From NCBI RefSeq assembly GCF_000172075.1, contig NZ_ABIC01000003.1:1-64000 (forward strand): DNA of 64,000 bases, read 5' to 3'. Both the position numbers and the translations under genes were made by a program. Under the pieces are notes generated by a model. The model had not been told where the DNA came from and searched no databases. It was given only the letters and a program-made list of their open reading frames with translations. Source of the stretch: Shewanella benthica KT99. Its GTDB lineage: Bacteria; Pseudomonadota; Gammaproteobacteria; Enterobacterales; Shewanellaceae. Of this stretch, positions 54,168-63,009 are shown piece by piece (the stretch's first letter is position 1; each line of letters opens with the position of its first letter).

Positions 54168-55793
54168 ATGAATACTTTAACCCGCGAAGCGGAACCGAAT
54201 ATGGAAATCGGTCAGGTCGAAGCAGCCAGCGACCACCAAGATGAACATCAGCAGCACCCTTCGGGCATTAAACGTTGGCTGTTCACCACCAATCACAAAG
54301 ACATAGGCACTCTCTACCTCTGGTTCAGTTTTATCATGTTCCTCACCGGTGGCGCTATGGCGATGGTGATACGCGCCGAGCTATTTCAACCAGGATTACA
54401 GCTGATAGAGCCTAATTTCTTCAATCAGATGACCACAATTCATGGGCTGATCATGGTGTTTGGCGCCGTCATGCCAGCCTTCACAGGTCTGGCAAACTGG
54501 TTGATACCTATGATGATAGGTGCGCCAGACATGGCGCTGCCAAGGATGAACAACTGGAGTTTTTGGATCTTACCCTTTGCCTTCACCATCCTGCTGAGTT
54601 CGCTATTTATGGAAGGGGGCGGACCTAACTTTGGTTGGACCTTCTACGCACCATTGTCGACCACTTACAGCCCAGATAGCACGGCACTATTTGTCTTCTC
54701 TATCCATATCATGGGGATTAGTTCCATCATGGGGGCGATCAATGTGATCGTGACCATAGTCAATATGCGCGCTCCTGGTATGACTTGGATGAAGTTGCCA
54801 CTTTTTGTCTGGACCTGGTTGATCACCGCCTTCCTCTTGATTGCCGTGATGCCGGTACTGGCTGGCGTTGTGACCATGGTACTCACGGATAAGTATTTCG
54901 GCACCAGCTTCTTCGATGCCGCGGGTGGAGGCGATCCTGTGATGTTCCAACATATCTTCTGGTTCTTCGGCCACCCCGAAGTTTACATCATGATCTTACC
55001 TTCCTTCGGTATCATCTCGGCCATAGTGCCCACCTTCAGCCGTAAGAGGTTATTTGGCTACGCCTCAATGGTTTACGCCACATCGAGCATAGCCATACTC
55101 TCATTCCTGGTCTGGGCACACCACATGTTCACCACAGGTATGCCGGTATTCGCCGAACTCTTTTTCATGTATTGCACCATGTTGATTGCTGTGCCCACCG
55201 GAGTGAAAGTGTTCAACTGGATAGCGACCATGTGGCGAGGCTCTCTCACCTTCGAGACTCCCATGTTATTCGCTATCGCCTTCATCATACTGTTCACCAT
55301 AGGTGGCTTCTCCGGCATAATGCTGGCCATCACCCCGGCAGATTTCCAATACCATGATACTTATTTTGTGGTAGCACATTTCCACTATGTGCTGGTGACA
55401 GGTGCCATCTTCTCCATCATGGCCGCCGCCTATTACTGGTTGCCTAAGTGGACCGGCAACATGTATGACGAGCGGTTAGGCAAGATACATTTCTGGTGCT
55501 CGGTGATATCGGTCAACGTACTCTTCTTCCCGATGCATTTTCTAGGTTTAGCAGGCATGCCAAGACGTATCCCCGATTATGCGGTGCAATTTGCCGATGT
55601 AAACCAGATAGTCTCCATCGGCGGCTTCGCCTTCGGACTGTCTCAGTTTATCTTCCTCGCACTGGTCATCAAGTGTATACGCGGTGGCGAGAAGGCTGCG
55701 GCTAAACCTTGGGAAGGCGCCGAAGGTTTGGAATGGACACTGCCTAGTCCTGCACCCTATCACTCATTCACTACACCTCCCGAGATAAAGTAG
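54168..55793 (+). CDS. coxA: cytochrome c oxidase subunit I
   Basis: Catalytic subunit with heme a and the heme a3-CuB centre, 541 residues. After a 45-residue leader comes RWLFTTNHKDIGTLYLWFSF. Signature His-Tyr site is WFFGHPEVYIMILPSFG; CuB histidines in WAHHMFTTGM; heme ligands in the stretch HDTYFVVAHFHYVLVTGAI. The K-channel Lys and D-channel Asp-type residues are in the expected places by eye. Starts 9 bases after coxB. Confidence 0.96.
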   Translation: MNTLTREAEPNMEIGQVEAASDHQDEHQQHPSGIKRWLFTTNHKDIGTLYLWFSFIMFLTGGAMAMVIRAELFQPGLQLIEPNFFNQMTTIHGLIMVFGAVMPAFTGLANWLIPMMIGAPDMALPRMNNWSFWILPFAFTILLSSLFMEGGGPNFGWTFYAPLSTTYSPDSTALFVFSIHIMGISSIMGAINVIVTIVNMRAPGMTWMKLPLFVWTWLITAFLLIAVMPVLAGVVTMVLTDKYFGTSFFDAAGGGDPVMFQHIFWFFGHPEVYIMILPSFGIISAIVPTFSRKRLFGYASMVYATSSIAILSFLVWAHHMFTTGMPVFAELFFMYCTMLIAVPTGVKVFNWIATMWRGSLTFETPMLFAIAFIILFTIGGFSGIMLAITPADFQYHDTYFVVAHFHYVLVTGAIFSIMAAAYYWLPKWTGNMYDERLGKIHFWCSVISVNVLFFPMHFLGLAGMPRRIPDYAVQFADVNQIVSIGGFAFGLSQFIFLALVIKCIRGGEKAAAKPWEGAEGLEWTLPSPAPYHSFTTPPEIK

Positions 55794-55795
55794 CT

Positions 55796-56350
55796 ATGAG
55801 CAATAACCAAGGCAAGTCTAATCGAAAGCTCATCGGCATACTGATTGCTGGTGCCGTGGGCATGTTCGGCTTTGGCTTCGCCTTGGTGCCCTTATATGAT
55901 GTGCTTTGCGAGCAATTGGGCATCAATGGCAAGACCCAAAATAGCGCCAGCACTTACAAGCCATTCACCATCGATGAGAGTCGCACCATTACCATAGAAT
56001 TTATGGCTCAGATCCAGAGTGATATGCCCTGGGAGTTCAAGCCCGAGGTCAAACGTATGCGGGTGCATCCCGGAGAGCTGGTTCGCACTCACTTCAAGGC
56101 GAAGAACCTGTCTCTCAAGGATACCATTGGCCAGGCTATCCCCTCGGTATCACCCGGACAAGGAGCCGCTTACTTCAATAAAACCGAGTGTTTCTGCTTC
56201 AACCAGCAGAGGCTAATGGCCAAAGAAAGCGCCGAACTGCCACTGATTTTCTTCGTGGATCCGGATCTTCCCGACTCCATAACCACATTGACTCTCTCTT
56301 ATACCCTCTACAACATCACCGACCGTGGTTATGTCGGCTCAGTTGAGTAA
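55796..56350 (+). CDS. ctaG: cytochrome c oxidase assembly protein CtaG (Cox11)
   Basis: Copper chaperone that delivers CuB to subunit I. 184 residues with a single N-terminal membrane anchor (LIGILIAGAVGMFGFGFALV) and a periplasmic immunoglobulin-like domain. The copper site is KTECFCFNQQRL, and KNLSLKDTIGQAIPSVSPGQ is conserved. Starts 2 bases after coxA, so tightly coupled. Confidence 0.93.
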   Translation: MSNNQGKSNRKLIGILIAGAVGMFGFGFALVPLYDVLCEQLGINGKTQNSASTYKPFTIDESRTITIEFMAQIQSDMPWEFKPEVKRMRVHPGELVRTHFKAKNLSLKDTIGQAIPSVSPGQGAAYFNKTECFCFNQQRLMAKESAELPLIFFVDPDLPDSITTLTLSYTLYNITDRGYVGSVE

Positions 56351-56361
56351 GGAGCTGCAAG

Positions 56362-57237
56362 ATGACAACTAAGCATGAACACTATTACGTTCCCGCACAG
56401 AGTGCATGGCCCATCATAGGGGCAGTAGGATTATTCCTCATAGCATTTGGTGCCGGAAATTATGTACAACAACTCAAATCCGACGGCGGCAGTGGCGGAA
56501 TAATCTTGCTCACCGGCATAGGCGTTATTATATTTATGCTCTTTGGCTGGTTTAGAACCGTGATCGCCGAGTCGATGAGCGGCCTCTATTCCAAGCAGAT
56601 GGACAGGTCTTTTCGCCAAGGAATGAGCTGGTTTATCTTCTCTGAGGTGATGTTCTTCGGTGCATTTTTTGGTGCCCTGCTTTACGCCAGAATGATAGCC
56701 GTGCCCTGGCTGGGTGGTGATTCCAATAACGCCATGACCAATGAGGTGCTCTGGCCTGGATTTGAAGCCGTTTGGCCATTATTAACCACCCCAGATGGCA
56801 CAAAAACTGAGGCCATGCCTTGGACTGGCTTGCCCCTGTATAACACCATCATTCTACTCACTTCATCTGTGACTCTGCATATGGCTCACGTGAGTCTGGA
56901 GCAAGGTAAACGCTCGGCAATTACAGTCTGGCTGGGTATCACCATCTTACTGGGCATGAGCTTCCTGACGTTACAAGTCGAAGAGTATATTCACGCCTAT
57001 CAGGAGATGGGATTAACCTTGTCCTCGGGAGTTTACGGTAATACCTTCTTCCTCTTAACTGGCTTCCACGGTATGCACGTCACTCTGGGAACGATATTCC
57101 TGATCGTGTTATTTTTGCGAGTCTTAAAGGGACACTTTACCCCAGATAAGCATTTTGCCTTTCAGGCGGGCAGCTGGTATTGGCACTTTGTCGATGTAGT
57201 TTGGTTGTGTCTGTTTATCTGCGTCTACGTCCTCTAA
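56362..57237 (+). CDS. coxC: cytochrome c oxidase subunit III
   Basis: Seven-helix accessory subunit, 291 residues. Typical elements are YYVPAQSAWPIIGAVGLFLI, then QGMSWFIFSEVMFFGAFFGA, and the end FQAGSWYWHFVDVVWLCLFI. Starts 11 bases after ctaG. A short GC hairpin (57306-57323) follows its stop, but it lacks a T run. Confidence 0.95.
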   Translation: MTTKHEHYYVPAQSAWPIIGAVGLFLIAFGAGNYVQQLKSDGGSGGIILLTGIGVIIFMLFGWFRTVIAESMSGLYSKQMDRSFRQGMSWFIFSEVMFFGAFFGALLYARMIAVPWLGGDSNNAMTNEVLWPGFEAVWPLLTTPDGTKTEAMPWTGLPLYNTIILLTSSVTLHMAHVSLEQGKRSAITVWLGITILLGMSFLTLQVEEYIHAYQEMGLTLSSGVYGNTFFLLTGFHGMHVTLGTIFLIVLFLRVLKGHFTPDKHFAFQAGSWYWHFVDVVWLCLFICVYVL

Positions 57238-57338
57238 TAGAGCCGCTGCGCTTCTCTATGATGTCACTAGGTGAAGATTCAGTATAAATAATTTTAACTG
57301 GTAAGCAGGAGCTATCGCTCCTGAACATTAGTCTTAGA

Positions 57339-57557
57339 CTAATAAGGTCGTGGGTTTGGGGTGATAACCCCAGAGCCCAAAGCCACCAGGATGAATAGCA
57401 CCACCAGCACAGAGAAGATGACCCTACGCCCCAGGAAGTGACTCACCGGCGTCTCACTCTCACCTTTTACCAAGATAAACAGGGCGCGGGCCAGATTAAA
57501 CATAATGAATAGCAGTAGCAGTACTAAGGCGACTTTAAAGATAATTAATAGATTCAT
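57339..57557 (-). CDS. DUF2909-type twin-transmembrane protein
   Basis: 72 residues with two membrane segments (IIFKVALVLLLLFIMFNLAR and VIFSVLVVLFILVALGSGVI) and a short loop with LVKGESETPVSHFLGRR. Proteins like this (DUF2909) are regularly found near cytochrome oxidase genes of gamma-proteobacteria, usually on the opposite strand as here. The function is unknown, perhaps an assembly or small regulatory subunit. Confidence 0.8.
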   Translation of the reverse strand: MNLLIIFKVALVLLLLFIMFNLARALFILVKGESETPVSHFLGRRVIFSVLVVLFILVALGSGVITPNPRPY

Positions 57558-57690
57558 TGGTTATCCTCACATTGAGTCATGGGGCTCTAGGGCTGGATTG
57601 GCTATGGCTACTCTGGAGTGGTTTATCTATTGGGTCAAGTTAGGTTTTGGCCATTTGTTAACATTAGCTCAATATAATGGAGCCTAGATA

Positions 57691-58527
57691 ATGACTCGCC
57701 TCTCTCGACGCAGAAACACATATTTATGGGCCACCAGAGCAGCATTGGCTTTATGCTCGCTAGCTATGTTTCTCATCTTAGTGAAACTGGGGTTTTGGCA
57801 ACTCGATCGTGCAGAAATGAAAGAGAAGTGGCAAACAGAATTGACCCATCGCCAATCATCTGCACCGCTAACGTATGCACAGCTGATTTCATTTCCCGCT
57901 GCTGAGCAGGTCACAGGTTACCGTCTCTCAGTGCTGGCATCTCCGGCCTCGAGTCATATATTCCTGTTAGATAACCAGGTGTTTAACGGCAGGGTGGGTT
58001 ATTTGGCATTACAGCCCATGCAGATAGCCCAAGAGGGTCCTTGGATGCTAGTAGAACTTGGTTTCATTGCTGCTGGCTTAGATAGACTAATACTGCCCGA
58101 TGTAGATGTCATCACAGCTGAGGTCAACTTGAATGGTCGCTTGTATCAGAAACAAGCTAACCCTATGAGTTCGGCGTTGATGCCTGAACCCGGTTGGCCC
58201 AAGCGTATCCAAAACCTAAATCTCAGCGCAATTAGCCAGCTGCTGGGCAAGCCCTTAGCTCCTGCCGTGTTGCAGCCGGATCGCCTCGATGGCATTAACT
58301 TACCTCATCCCTGGACACCGATACCCCTGTCTTCACAGAAACACAGAGGCTATGCCCTACAATGGTTTTCCATGGCACTGGCTTTTGCCTTGCTTATGTT
58401 ATATTCCATCTATAGCAGAAGAGTTAAAACTACAACAAAACAACAAGATGAATCAATAAATAATAATAATTCTCATCGGACCACTATCGATGAAATGACA
58501 GTTGCCAATGTAAACAAGACCAAGTAG
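57691..58527 (+). CDS. SURF1-family oxidase assembly protein
   Basis: Assembly factor thought to help insert heme A. 278 residues. N-terminal membrane segment (AALALCSLAMFLILVKLGFW) with the family motif KLGFWQLDRAEMK directly after, a periplasmic domain (SSHIFLLDNQVFNGRVGYLA, LVELGFIAAGLDR), and a C-terminal membrane segment (LQWFSMALAFALLMLYSIYS). The tail of about 35 residues is Asn/Thr-rich and looks loosely constrained. Confidence 0.88.
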   Translation: MTRLSRRRNTYLWATRAALALCSLAMFLILVKLGFWQLDRAEMKEKWQTELTHRQSSAPLTYAQLISFPAAEQVTGYRLSVLASPASSHIFLLDNQVFNGRVGYLALQPMQIAQEGPWMLVELGFIAAGLDRLILPDVDVITAEVNLNGRLYQKQANPMSSALMPEPGWPKRIQNLNLSAISQLLGKPLAPAVLQPDRLDGINLPHPWTPIPLSSQKHRGYALQWFSMALAFALLMLYSIYSRRVKTTTKQQDESINNNNSHRTTIDEMTVANVNKTK

Positions 58528-58623
58528 GTTAGAGATTAAGCAGTAAAAACTTCAGCCACATAAGAAGTGGCAATCAAATAGGCGTTTCCTAGCCGTCTCG
58601 GGAAACAGGATGAGTATGACTCA

Positions 58624-58649
58624 CATGAATGCCTGCACCGGCATTCATA
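58624..58649. other. hairpin upstream of the SCO-like gene
   Basis: TGAATGCC-TGCACC-GGCATTCA (58626-58647), 23 bases before the next start codon. It could be a terminator-like element after surf1 or a structure near the ribosome site; only a loose CTTTCTT follows. Confidence 0.45.
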
Positions 58650-58670
58650 TGGGCTTTCTTAGGAGAGAGT

Positions 58671-59216
58671 ATGAACTCCCCCAAAAAGAGCGGCGCTAAA
58701 CCTTTAATCTTACTTTTCTTAGTCTTCATTCTGCCTGTGGCTGCGGCTAAAATCGTGCTCAGCTTAGATCTCTATCAAGGCGGTGCAACCAACAATGGAG
58801 AGCTACTCCCCCTCGGCACTAGCTACCAGAGCCTTAAGATGGACAATCCTAAGCCTAGGGAGTGGCAACTCCTCTACCTGCTACCCAACAAATGTAACCA
58901 GCAATGCCTGGACCATCTCTATATCCTGCACCAGAGCCATATCGCCCTGGGCCGGGATCAAGACAGAGTCCACAGCTTAATTTTACTCAGCCAAGATAGC
59001 GATACTCATGCCCTTGCTTCATATAGCTTCGAGACTGCGAAGGCCAATGACGCCATGATAAAAATGCTCGATCACCAGCAGATGATAATCGTCGATCCAC
59101 TGGGAAGCTTAGTCATGCGATATCCTGCGGTGAACGGCATGGACAAGCAGATCATGCAGGGGAAATCATTGGTCGCTGATTTAAGAAAGATGCTGAAACT
59201 ATCGCGAGTTGGCTGA
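58671..59216 (+). CDS. hypothetical membrane-anchored protein of the oxidase cluster
   Basis: 181 residues starting at ATG 58671 with AGGAGAGAG upstream; the longer frame from 58629 is less likely. One N-terminal membrane segment (PLILLFLVFILPVAAAKIVL), then a thioredoxin-like region: WQLLYLLPNKCNQQCLDHLY has a Cys-x3-Cys reminiscent of SCO proteins, and it ends with IVDPLGSLVMRYPAVNG. Such proteins are found before ctaA in Shewanella and Vibrio oxidase operons. It may be a copper or thiol-redox assembly factor; no experiment is known to me. Overlaps the ctaA start by one base. Confidence 0.7.
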   Translation: MNSPKKSGAKPLILLFLVFILPVAAAKIVLSLDLYQGGATNNGELLPLGTSYQSLKMDNPKPREWQLLYLLPNKCNQQCLDHLYILHQSHIALGRDQDRVHSLILLSQDSDTHALASYSFETAKANDAMIKMLDHQQMIIVDPLGSLVMRYPAVNGMDKQIMQGKSLVADLRKMLKLSRVG

Positions 59217-60205
59217 TGGCGATCCAAAACCTACTCAGAGTTACCCTTGCCTTCACTCTCTGCGTCATTTTAATGGGGGCATATACCCGATTATCCGATG
59301 CTGGCCTAGGTTGTCCCGATTGGCCCGGTTGTTATGGCATGATGAAAGTCCCCAGCCAACACCATGAGCTTATGCAGGCACAGGATGCCTTCCCTGGACA
59401 TGAAGTAGAGCCCAAGAAAGCCTGGCTAGAGATGATCCACAGATATATCGCCGGAGCCCTGGGATTACTGGTGCTGGCGATCTTCATTCTTTGTATAACA
59501 AAGCCCGATGCCCCCAAGAAGCTAGCGACATTTATCGCCATCTTGATCCTATTTCAAGCCGCCTTGGGGATGTGGACCGTGACCCTGAAACTCATGCCAC
59601 TTGTGGTCATGTCTCATCTCATCGGCGGCTTCACCTTAATCTCTCTGCTACTCCTGCTCTATCTCAGGACTCAGCCACTGAGGATCCCAGCAGGGGATCT
59701 TGTCGCCAGAAGACTGGCCCCATTAGCCTTAACAGGCATGGGGGTGTTAATTTTGCAAATCATGCTCGGCGGCTGGACTTCATCTAATTACGCGGCGCTG
59801 GCCTGTACTTCACTGCCTATATGCGAAGGTAACTGGTACCAGAATTTACAGCCAGCTCAGGCTTTTAATCCATTTCAAGGCGAGCATGAGACTTATGAAT
59901 TTGGCGTACTCGACTATTATTCACGTATGACCATACACGTAGCCCATAGATTTGGCGCAATATTGACCACAGGTATCTTGCTCTGGCTTGCCTATCGGCT
60001 TTTTACTCAGTCTCAAGCGGCACTGTTACGGCGAGCATCACTGGTCTTGACCGGTTTAGTCATACTGCAAGTAGCACTGGGGATCAGCAATGTTGTACTG
60101 CACCTACCCTTAGGCATAGCCGTTTCTCATAATGCCGGAGCAGCCATCTTGCTACTGACATTAGTGTTTATCAATTACGCCCTGTGGCGAAAAACTAACA
60201 GCTAA
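59216..60205 (+). CDS. ctaA: heme A synthase CtaA (COX15)
   Basis: Eight-helix inner-membrane enzyme oxidising heme O to heme A. 329 residues. Heme ligand regions are MIHRYIAGALGLLVL, VMSHLIGGFTLI, IHVAHRFGAILTTGI and VSHNAGAAILLL. The opening VILMGAYTRLSDAGLGCPDW, with PGCYG, is diagnostic. It overlaps the previous gene by one base. A 4-unit GTTTTAA heptamer follows its stop by one base. Confidence 0.95.
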   Translation: MAIQNLLRVTLAFTLCVILMGAYTRLSDAGLGCPDWPGCYGMMKVPSQHHELMQAQDAFPGHEVEPKKAWLEMIHRYIAGALGLLVLAIFILCITKPDAPKKLATFIAILILFQAALGMWTVTLKLMPLVVMSHLIGGFTLISLLLLLYLRTQPLRIPAGDLVARRLAPLALTGMGVLILQIMLGGWTSSNYAALACTSLPICEGNWYQNLQPAQAFNPFQGEHETYEFGVLDYYSRMTIHVAHRFGAILTTGILLWLAYRLFTQSQAALLRRASLVLTGLVILQVALGISNVVLHLPLGIAVSHNAGAAILLLTLVFINYALWRKTNS

Positions 60206-60206
60206 T

Positions 60207-60234
60207 GTTTTAAGTTTTAAGTTTTAAGTTTTAA
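60207..60234. repeat. GTTTTAA heptamer repeat, 4 units
   Basis: Four exact copies of GTTTTAA beginning two bases after the ctaA stop codon. Same 7-base period as the other repeats in the window, including the large array after rsmD, and likewise ends each unit in TAA. Confidence 0.9.
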
Positions 60235-60281
60235 GCAGAATAATAATTTTAACGGCGTAAAGCCTCAACGAGGGAAAGGCC

Positions 60282-61196
60282 ATGGCAAAACCACTTTCAA
60301 TTGCAACAACTGAACCTAAGACAGATAGCGGAGCGCTTCAGTGGCGCGCATATTATGAGATGACCAAGCCTAAGGTGGTCGCACTCATGTTACTCACGGT
60401 GTTAGTCGGTATGTGTCTGGCGGTTCCAGGGGCTGTGCCTCTGCAGGCCTTAATTATTGGCATGCTGGGTATAGGTATGATGGCAGGGGCTGCCGCCGCC
60501 TTTAACCACCTAATAGACCGACGCATAGATGGCCTGATGGCTCGTACCTATAATCGCCCCCTGCCTAAGGGACGTATCTCTATCACTAAGGCTCTCACCT
60601 TCTCTATCAGCCTAGCTCTACTGGGCTTCACCTTGCTCTACACCTTAGTCAATGAACTCACCGCCTGGCTTACCTTTGCCAGTCTTGTGGGCTATGCCAT
60701 CATCTATACCGCATACCTCAAGCGTGCCACCCCACAAAATATAGTCGTCGGCGGACTCGCAGGAGCCATGCCGCCACTCCTTGGCTGGACGGCGATAACC
60801 GGAGAGTTTCACGGTAATGCGCTGCTATTAGTTATTATTATTTTCACTTGGACCCCGCCACATTTCTGGGCACTGGCCATTCACCGGAAAGATGAATATG
60901 CCAAGGTGGATATCCCTATGTTGCCTGTGACCCATGGTGTCGAGTTCACTAAAACTTGTATATTGCTCTATACCTTGCTGCTCGCTATCGCCTGCCTGCT
61001 ACCTGTTATCGTAGGGATGTGCGGCCCCATCTATCTGGTAGGATCGACAATTCTGAGTTGCGGCTTTATCTATAAGGCATGGGAGCTTAAATATGATGAC
61101 AAACCCGGCCTGGCAATGCAGGTGTTTCGCTTCTCCATCTATCATCTGATGATCTTATTTATTGTGCTCTTAGTCGATCATTACCTCTGGGTATAA
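60282..61196 (+). CDS. ctaB: protoheme IX farnesyltransferase CtaB (heme O synthase)
   Basis: UbiA-type prenyltransferase attaching farnesyl to heme b, also called CyoE. 304 residues, about nine membrane segments. The Mg-prenyl-PP motif is [20 protein letters not shown]; the second acidic motif is in [19 protein letters not shown]. The opening [20 protein letters not shown] is typical. Follows ctaA with the heptamer in between. Confidence 0.95.
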   Translation: MAKPLSIATTEPKTDSGALQWRAYYEMTKPKVVALMLLTVLVGMCLAVPGAVPLQALIIGMLGIGMMAGAAAAFNHLIDRRIDGLMARTYNRPLPKGRISITKALTFSISLALLGFTLLYTLVNELTAWLTFASLVGYAIIYTAYLKRATPQNIVVGGLAGAMPPLLGWTAITGEFHGNALLLVIIIFTWTPPHFWALAIHRKDEYAKVDIPMLPVTHGVEFTKTCILLYTLLLAIACLLPVIVGMCGPIYLVGSTILSCGFIYKAWELKYDDKPGLAMQVFRFSIYHLMILFIVLLVDHYLWV

Positions 61197-61263
61197 ACTG
61201 GTGATCATAAGATATTCGTTTATTGCTACTTCACAGTTCAGTGATTGCAAGGGGGATTATTAG

Positions 61264-61956
61264 ATGGAAAAAAAACTTCAGCTAATAGCCGTAGCGCTAT
61301 CAGGCTTAGTCTTACTCGGCCTCGGCGGTGTTACCGCAGTTCAGCTGCAAAAGAGCCAACAGACAAATACTATCATCACCTCCATTCAGGATACTGAGTT
61401 GGAGCTTGTCAGCAGCTTCGTGTTTCCAATAGCTAAGCCATTAGCACCTTTCTCCCTCACGGATCAATATGGCAATGCGTTTACTAATAGCCAGCTAAAC
61501 GATAAATGGAGCCTATTCTTCATCGGCTACACCTCTTGCCCGGATGTGTGCCCTACGACTATGGGGAAACTCACCGCGGCTTACCCTAAATTACTAGAAA
61601 ATGCGGATCTACAAGTGATTTTCCTCTCCGTAGATCCTCAGAGAGACACTCAAGCTAAGCTATTAAGCTATATGAATTTCTTCAACCCTGAATTTATCGC
61701 CATCACAGGGGAGCACGCCCAACTCTTCCCGCTCACGCGAGATCTCGGCTTCGTCTATGCCATGATCGGCGAGGAAGAAGACTATCTGGTCGACCACAGT
61801 GCATCTATGGCGCTGATATCACCGGATGGAAACAAGGTGGCCATAATAAAGCCTAAATCCTCAGTTCCCGGAAAATTACCACTGATCTCCAATAAAAATC
61901 TGATTGCCGATATTCGAACCCTAATAGCCAATTATAAAGCAGACCCTAGCAGCTAG
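61264..61956 (+). CDS. SCO1/SenC-family copper chaperone
   Basis: Membrane-anchored thioredoxin-fold protein that helps form the CuA site of oxidase subunit II. 230 residues. One membrane segment at the N-terminus (LIAVALSGLVLLGLGGVTAV). The copper motif is SCPDVCPTTMGKL (Cys-x3-Cys) and the distant His ligand is in YLVDHSASMALI. Last gene of the cox assembly cluster. Confidence 0.92.
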   Translation: MEKKLQLIAVALSGLVLLGLGGVTAVQLQKSQQTNTIITSIQDTELELVSSFVFPIAKPLAPFSLTDQYGNAFTNSQLNDKWSLFFIGYTSCPDVCPTTMGKLTAAYPKLLENADLQVIFLSVDPQRDTQAKLLSYMNFFNPEFIAITGEHAQLFPLTRDLGFVYAMIGEEEDYLVDHSASMALISPDGNKVAIIKPKSSVPGKLPLISNKNLIADIRTLIANYKADPSS

Positions 61957-62295
61957 AGAGCCGAATTTTCAGGACTGAGACCTAATAACTATCGACTAAT
62001 TGTGCCAGTTTGTAACTAAAGATGTCGACCTTACTGGCATGTTAGTCTCGATATTCTCTCTTCAAAAAATACTTAAGATCAAGAATAAAAACATTTTAAT
62101 ACATAGTGATAACTATATATTTGACAAAACACATACCTACGACTATCTAACTTGAATGGCATTTACTTACCCGTCTCTCTATTCTATTTCTCGGCTAAAT
62201 AATCAAAAAAACACCAATAAAAGAGGAAATACTCAAGTTTGCCGACTATCTTTTGATCTTGCAGGGATGAAGAAAGCGATCCAAAGGAAAATTAA
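61957..62295. other. intergenic region before the chemotaxis genes
   Basis: 339 AT-rich bases between sco and the STAS gene. No gene or clear terminator seen. A promoter for the chemotaxis genes must lie here; I cannot place it. Confidence 0.4.
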
Positions 62296-62604
62296 ATGTC
62301 GCAACAAACAATTAAATTGGATTCTGAATTAACTATTCGAAATATTCAGCCCATTTTCGCACAACTATCAGAACTATTAACCCATGACAAAGAGTTGCAT
62401 ATAGATGCAAGCCTGTTGACCAGGGTCGATACTGCCGGGGCCCAGCTCCTCTATCTATTTTCCCAAACATGTGCATCACGCTCATTAAGAGTCGACTGGC
62501 TAAACTGTCAGCCAGAACTTCAAATCAATTTAGACAATCTGGGTATTAACATTCCAGAAATAGCCATCCCAGAGCTAAAAGCCGAACTGGATGAGGAAAA
62601 GTAA
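62296..62604 (+). CDS. STAS-domain protein of a chemotaxis cluster
   Basis: 102 residues, a single STAS domain of the anti-sigma-antagonist/MlaB type: ELTIRNIQPIFAQLSELLTH, then LHIDASLLTRVDTAGAQLLY. The residue phosphorylated in SpoIIAA-type proteins (DSxG) is replaced here by DTAG, so Thr could serve. In gamma-proteobacterial cheA clusters with this order (STAS, cheY, cheA) it is the first gene. It ends 2 bases before cheY. Confidence 0.85.
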   Translation: MSQQTIKLDSELTIRNIQPIFAQLSELLTHDKELHIDASLLTRVDTAGAQLLYLFSQTCASRSLRVDWLNCQPELQINLDNLGINIPEIAIPELKAELDEEK

Positions 62605-62606
62605 CG

Positions 62607-62969
62607 ATGAAACAAATACTCGCGGTAGATGACTCGGCTTCCATGCGTCAGATGGTCTGTTTCACCCTAAAAACGGCGGGCTTCGATGTCACAGAGGCCT
62701 GTAATGGAGACGAGGCCTTAAAAGCAGCCCAACAAAGCGAATACGATCTGGTCATCTCAGATGTGAATATGCCAATCATGGATGGTCTCACCCTAATTCG
62801 TAATCTACTCACCTTGCCGAACTATAAATTTACCCCCTTGCTAATGCTGACAACTGAATCAGGTACAGAGAAGAAACAAGAAGGCCGCTCCGCAGGTGCA
62901 ACTGGCTGGATAGTTAAGCCCTTCAACCCGGATCAACTACTGGCAACAGTGCGTAAGGTGCTTGGTTAA
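62607..62969 (+). CDS. cheY: CheY-like response regulator
   Basis: Single-domain receiver, 120 residues. The acidic pair is in AVDDSASMRQMV, phospho-acceptor Asp in LVISDVNMPIMDGL, conserved Thr in LMLTTESGTEKK and Lys in WIVKPFNPDQLL. No output domain. It is the second gene of the STAS-cheY-cheA set. Its similarity to CheY is clear, but whether it acts on the flagellar motor or another output cannot be told. Confidence 0.88.
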   Translation: MKQILAVDDSASMRQMVCFTLKTAGFDVTEACNGDEALKAAQQSEYDLVISDVNMPIMDGLTLIRNLLTLPNYKFTPLLMLTTESGTEKKQEGRSAGATGWIVKPFNPDQLLATVRKVLG

Positions 62970-63009
62970 CAATATCCAAATCATCAGATGGATCTAACGG
63001 ACATTTAAT

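Noticed and set aside
57306..57323. Terminator of coxC
   Set aside because: A 7-base stem is present but no T run follows; kept only as a remark under coxC.
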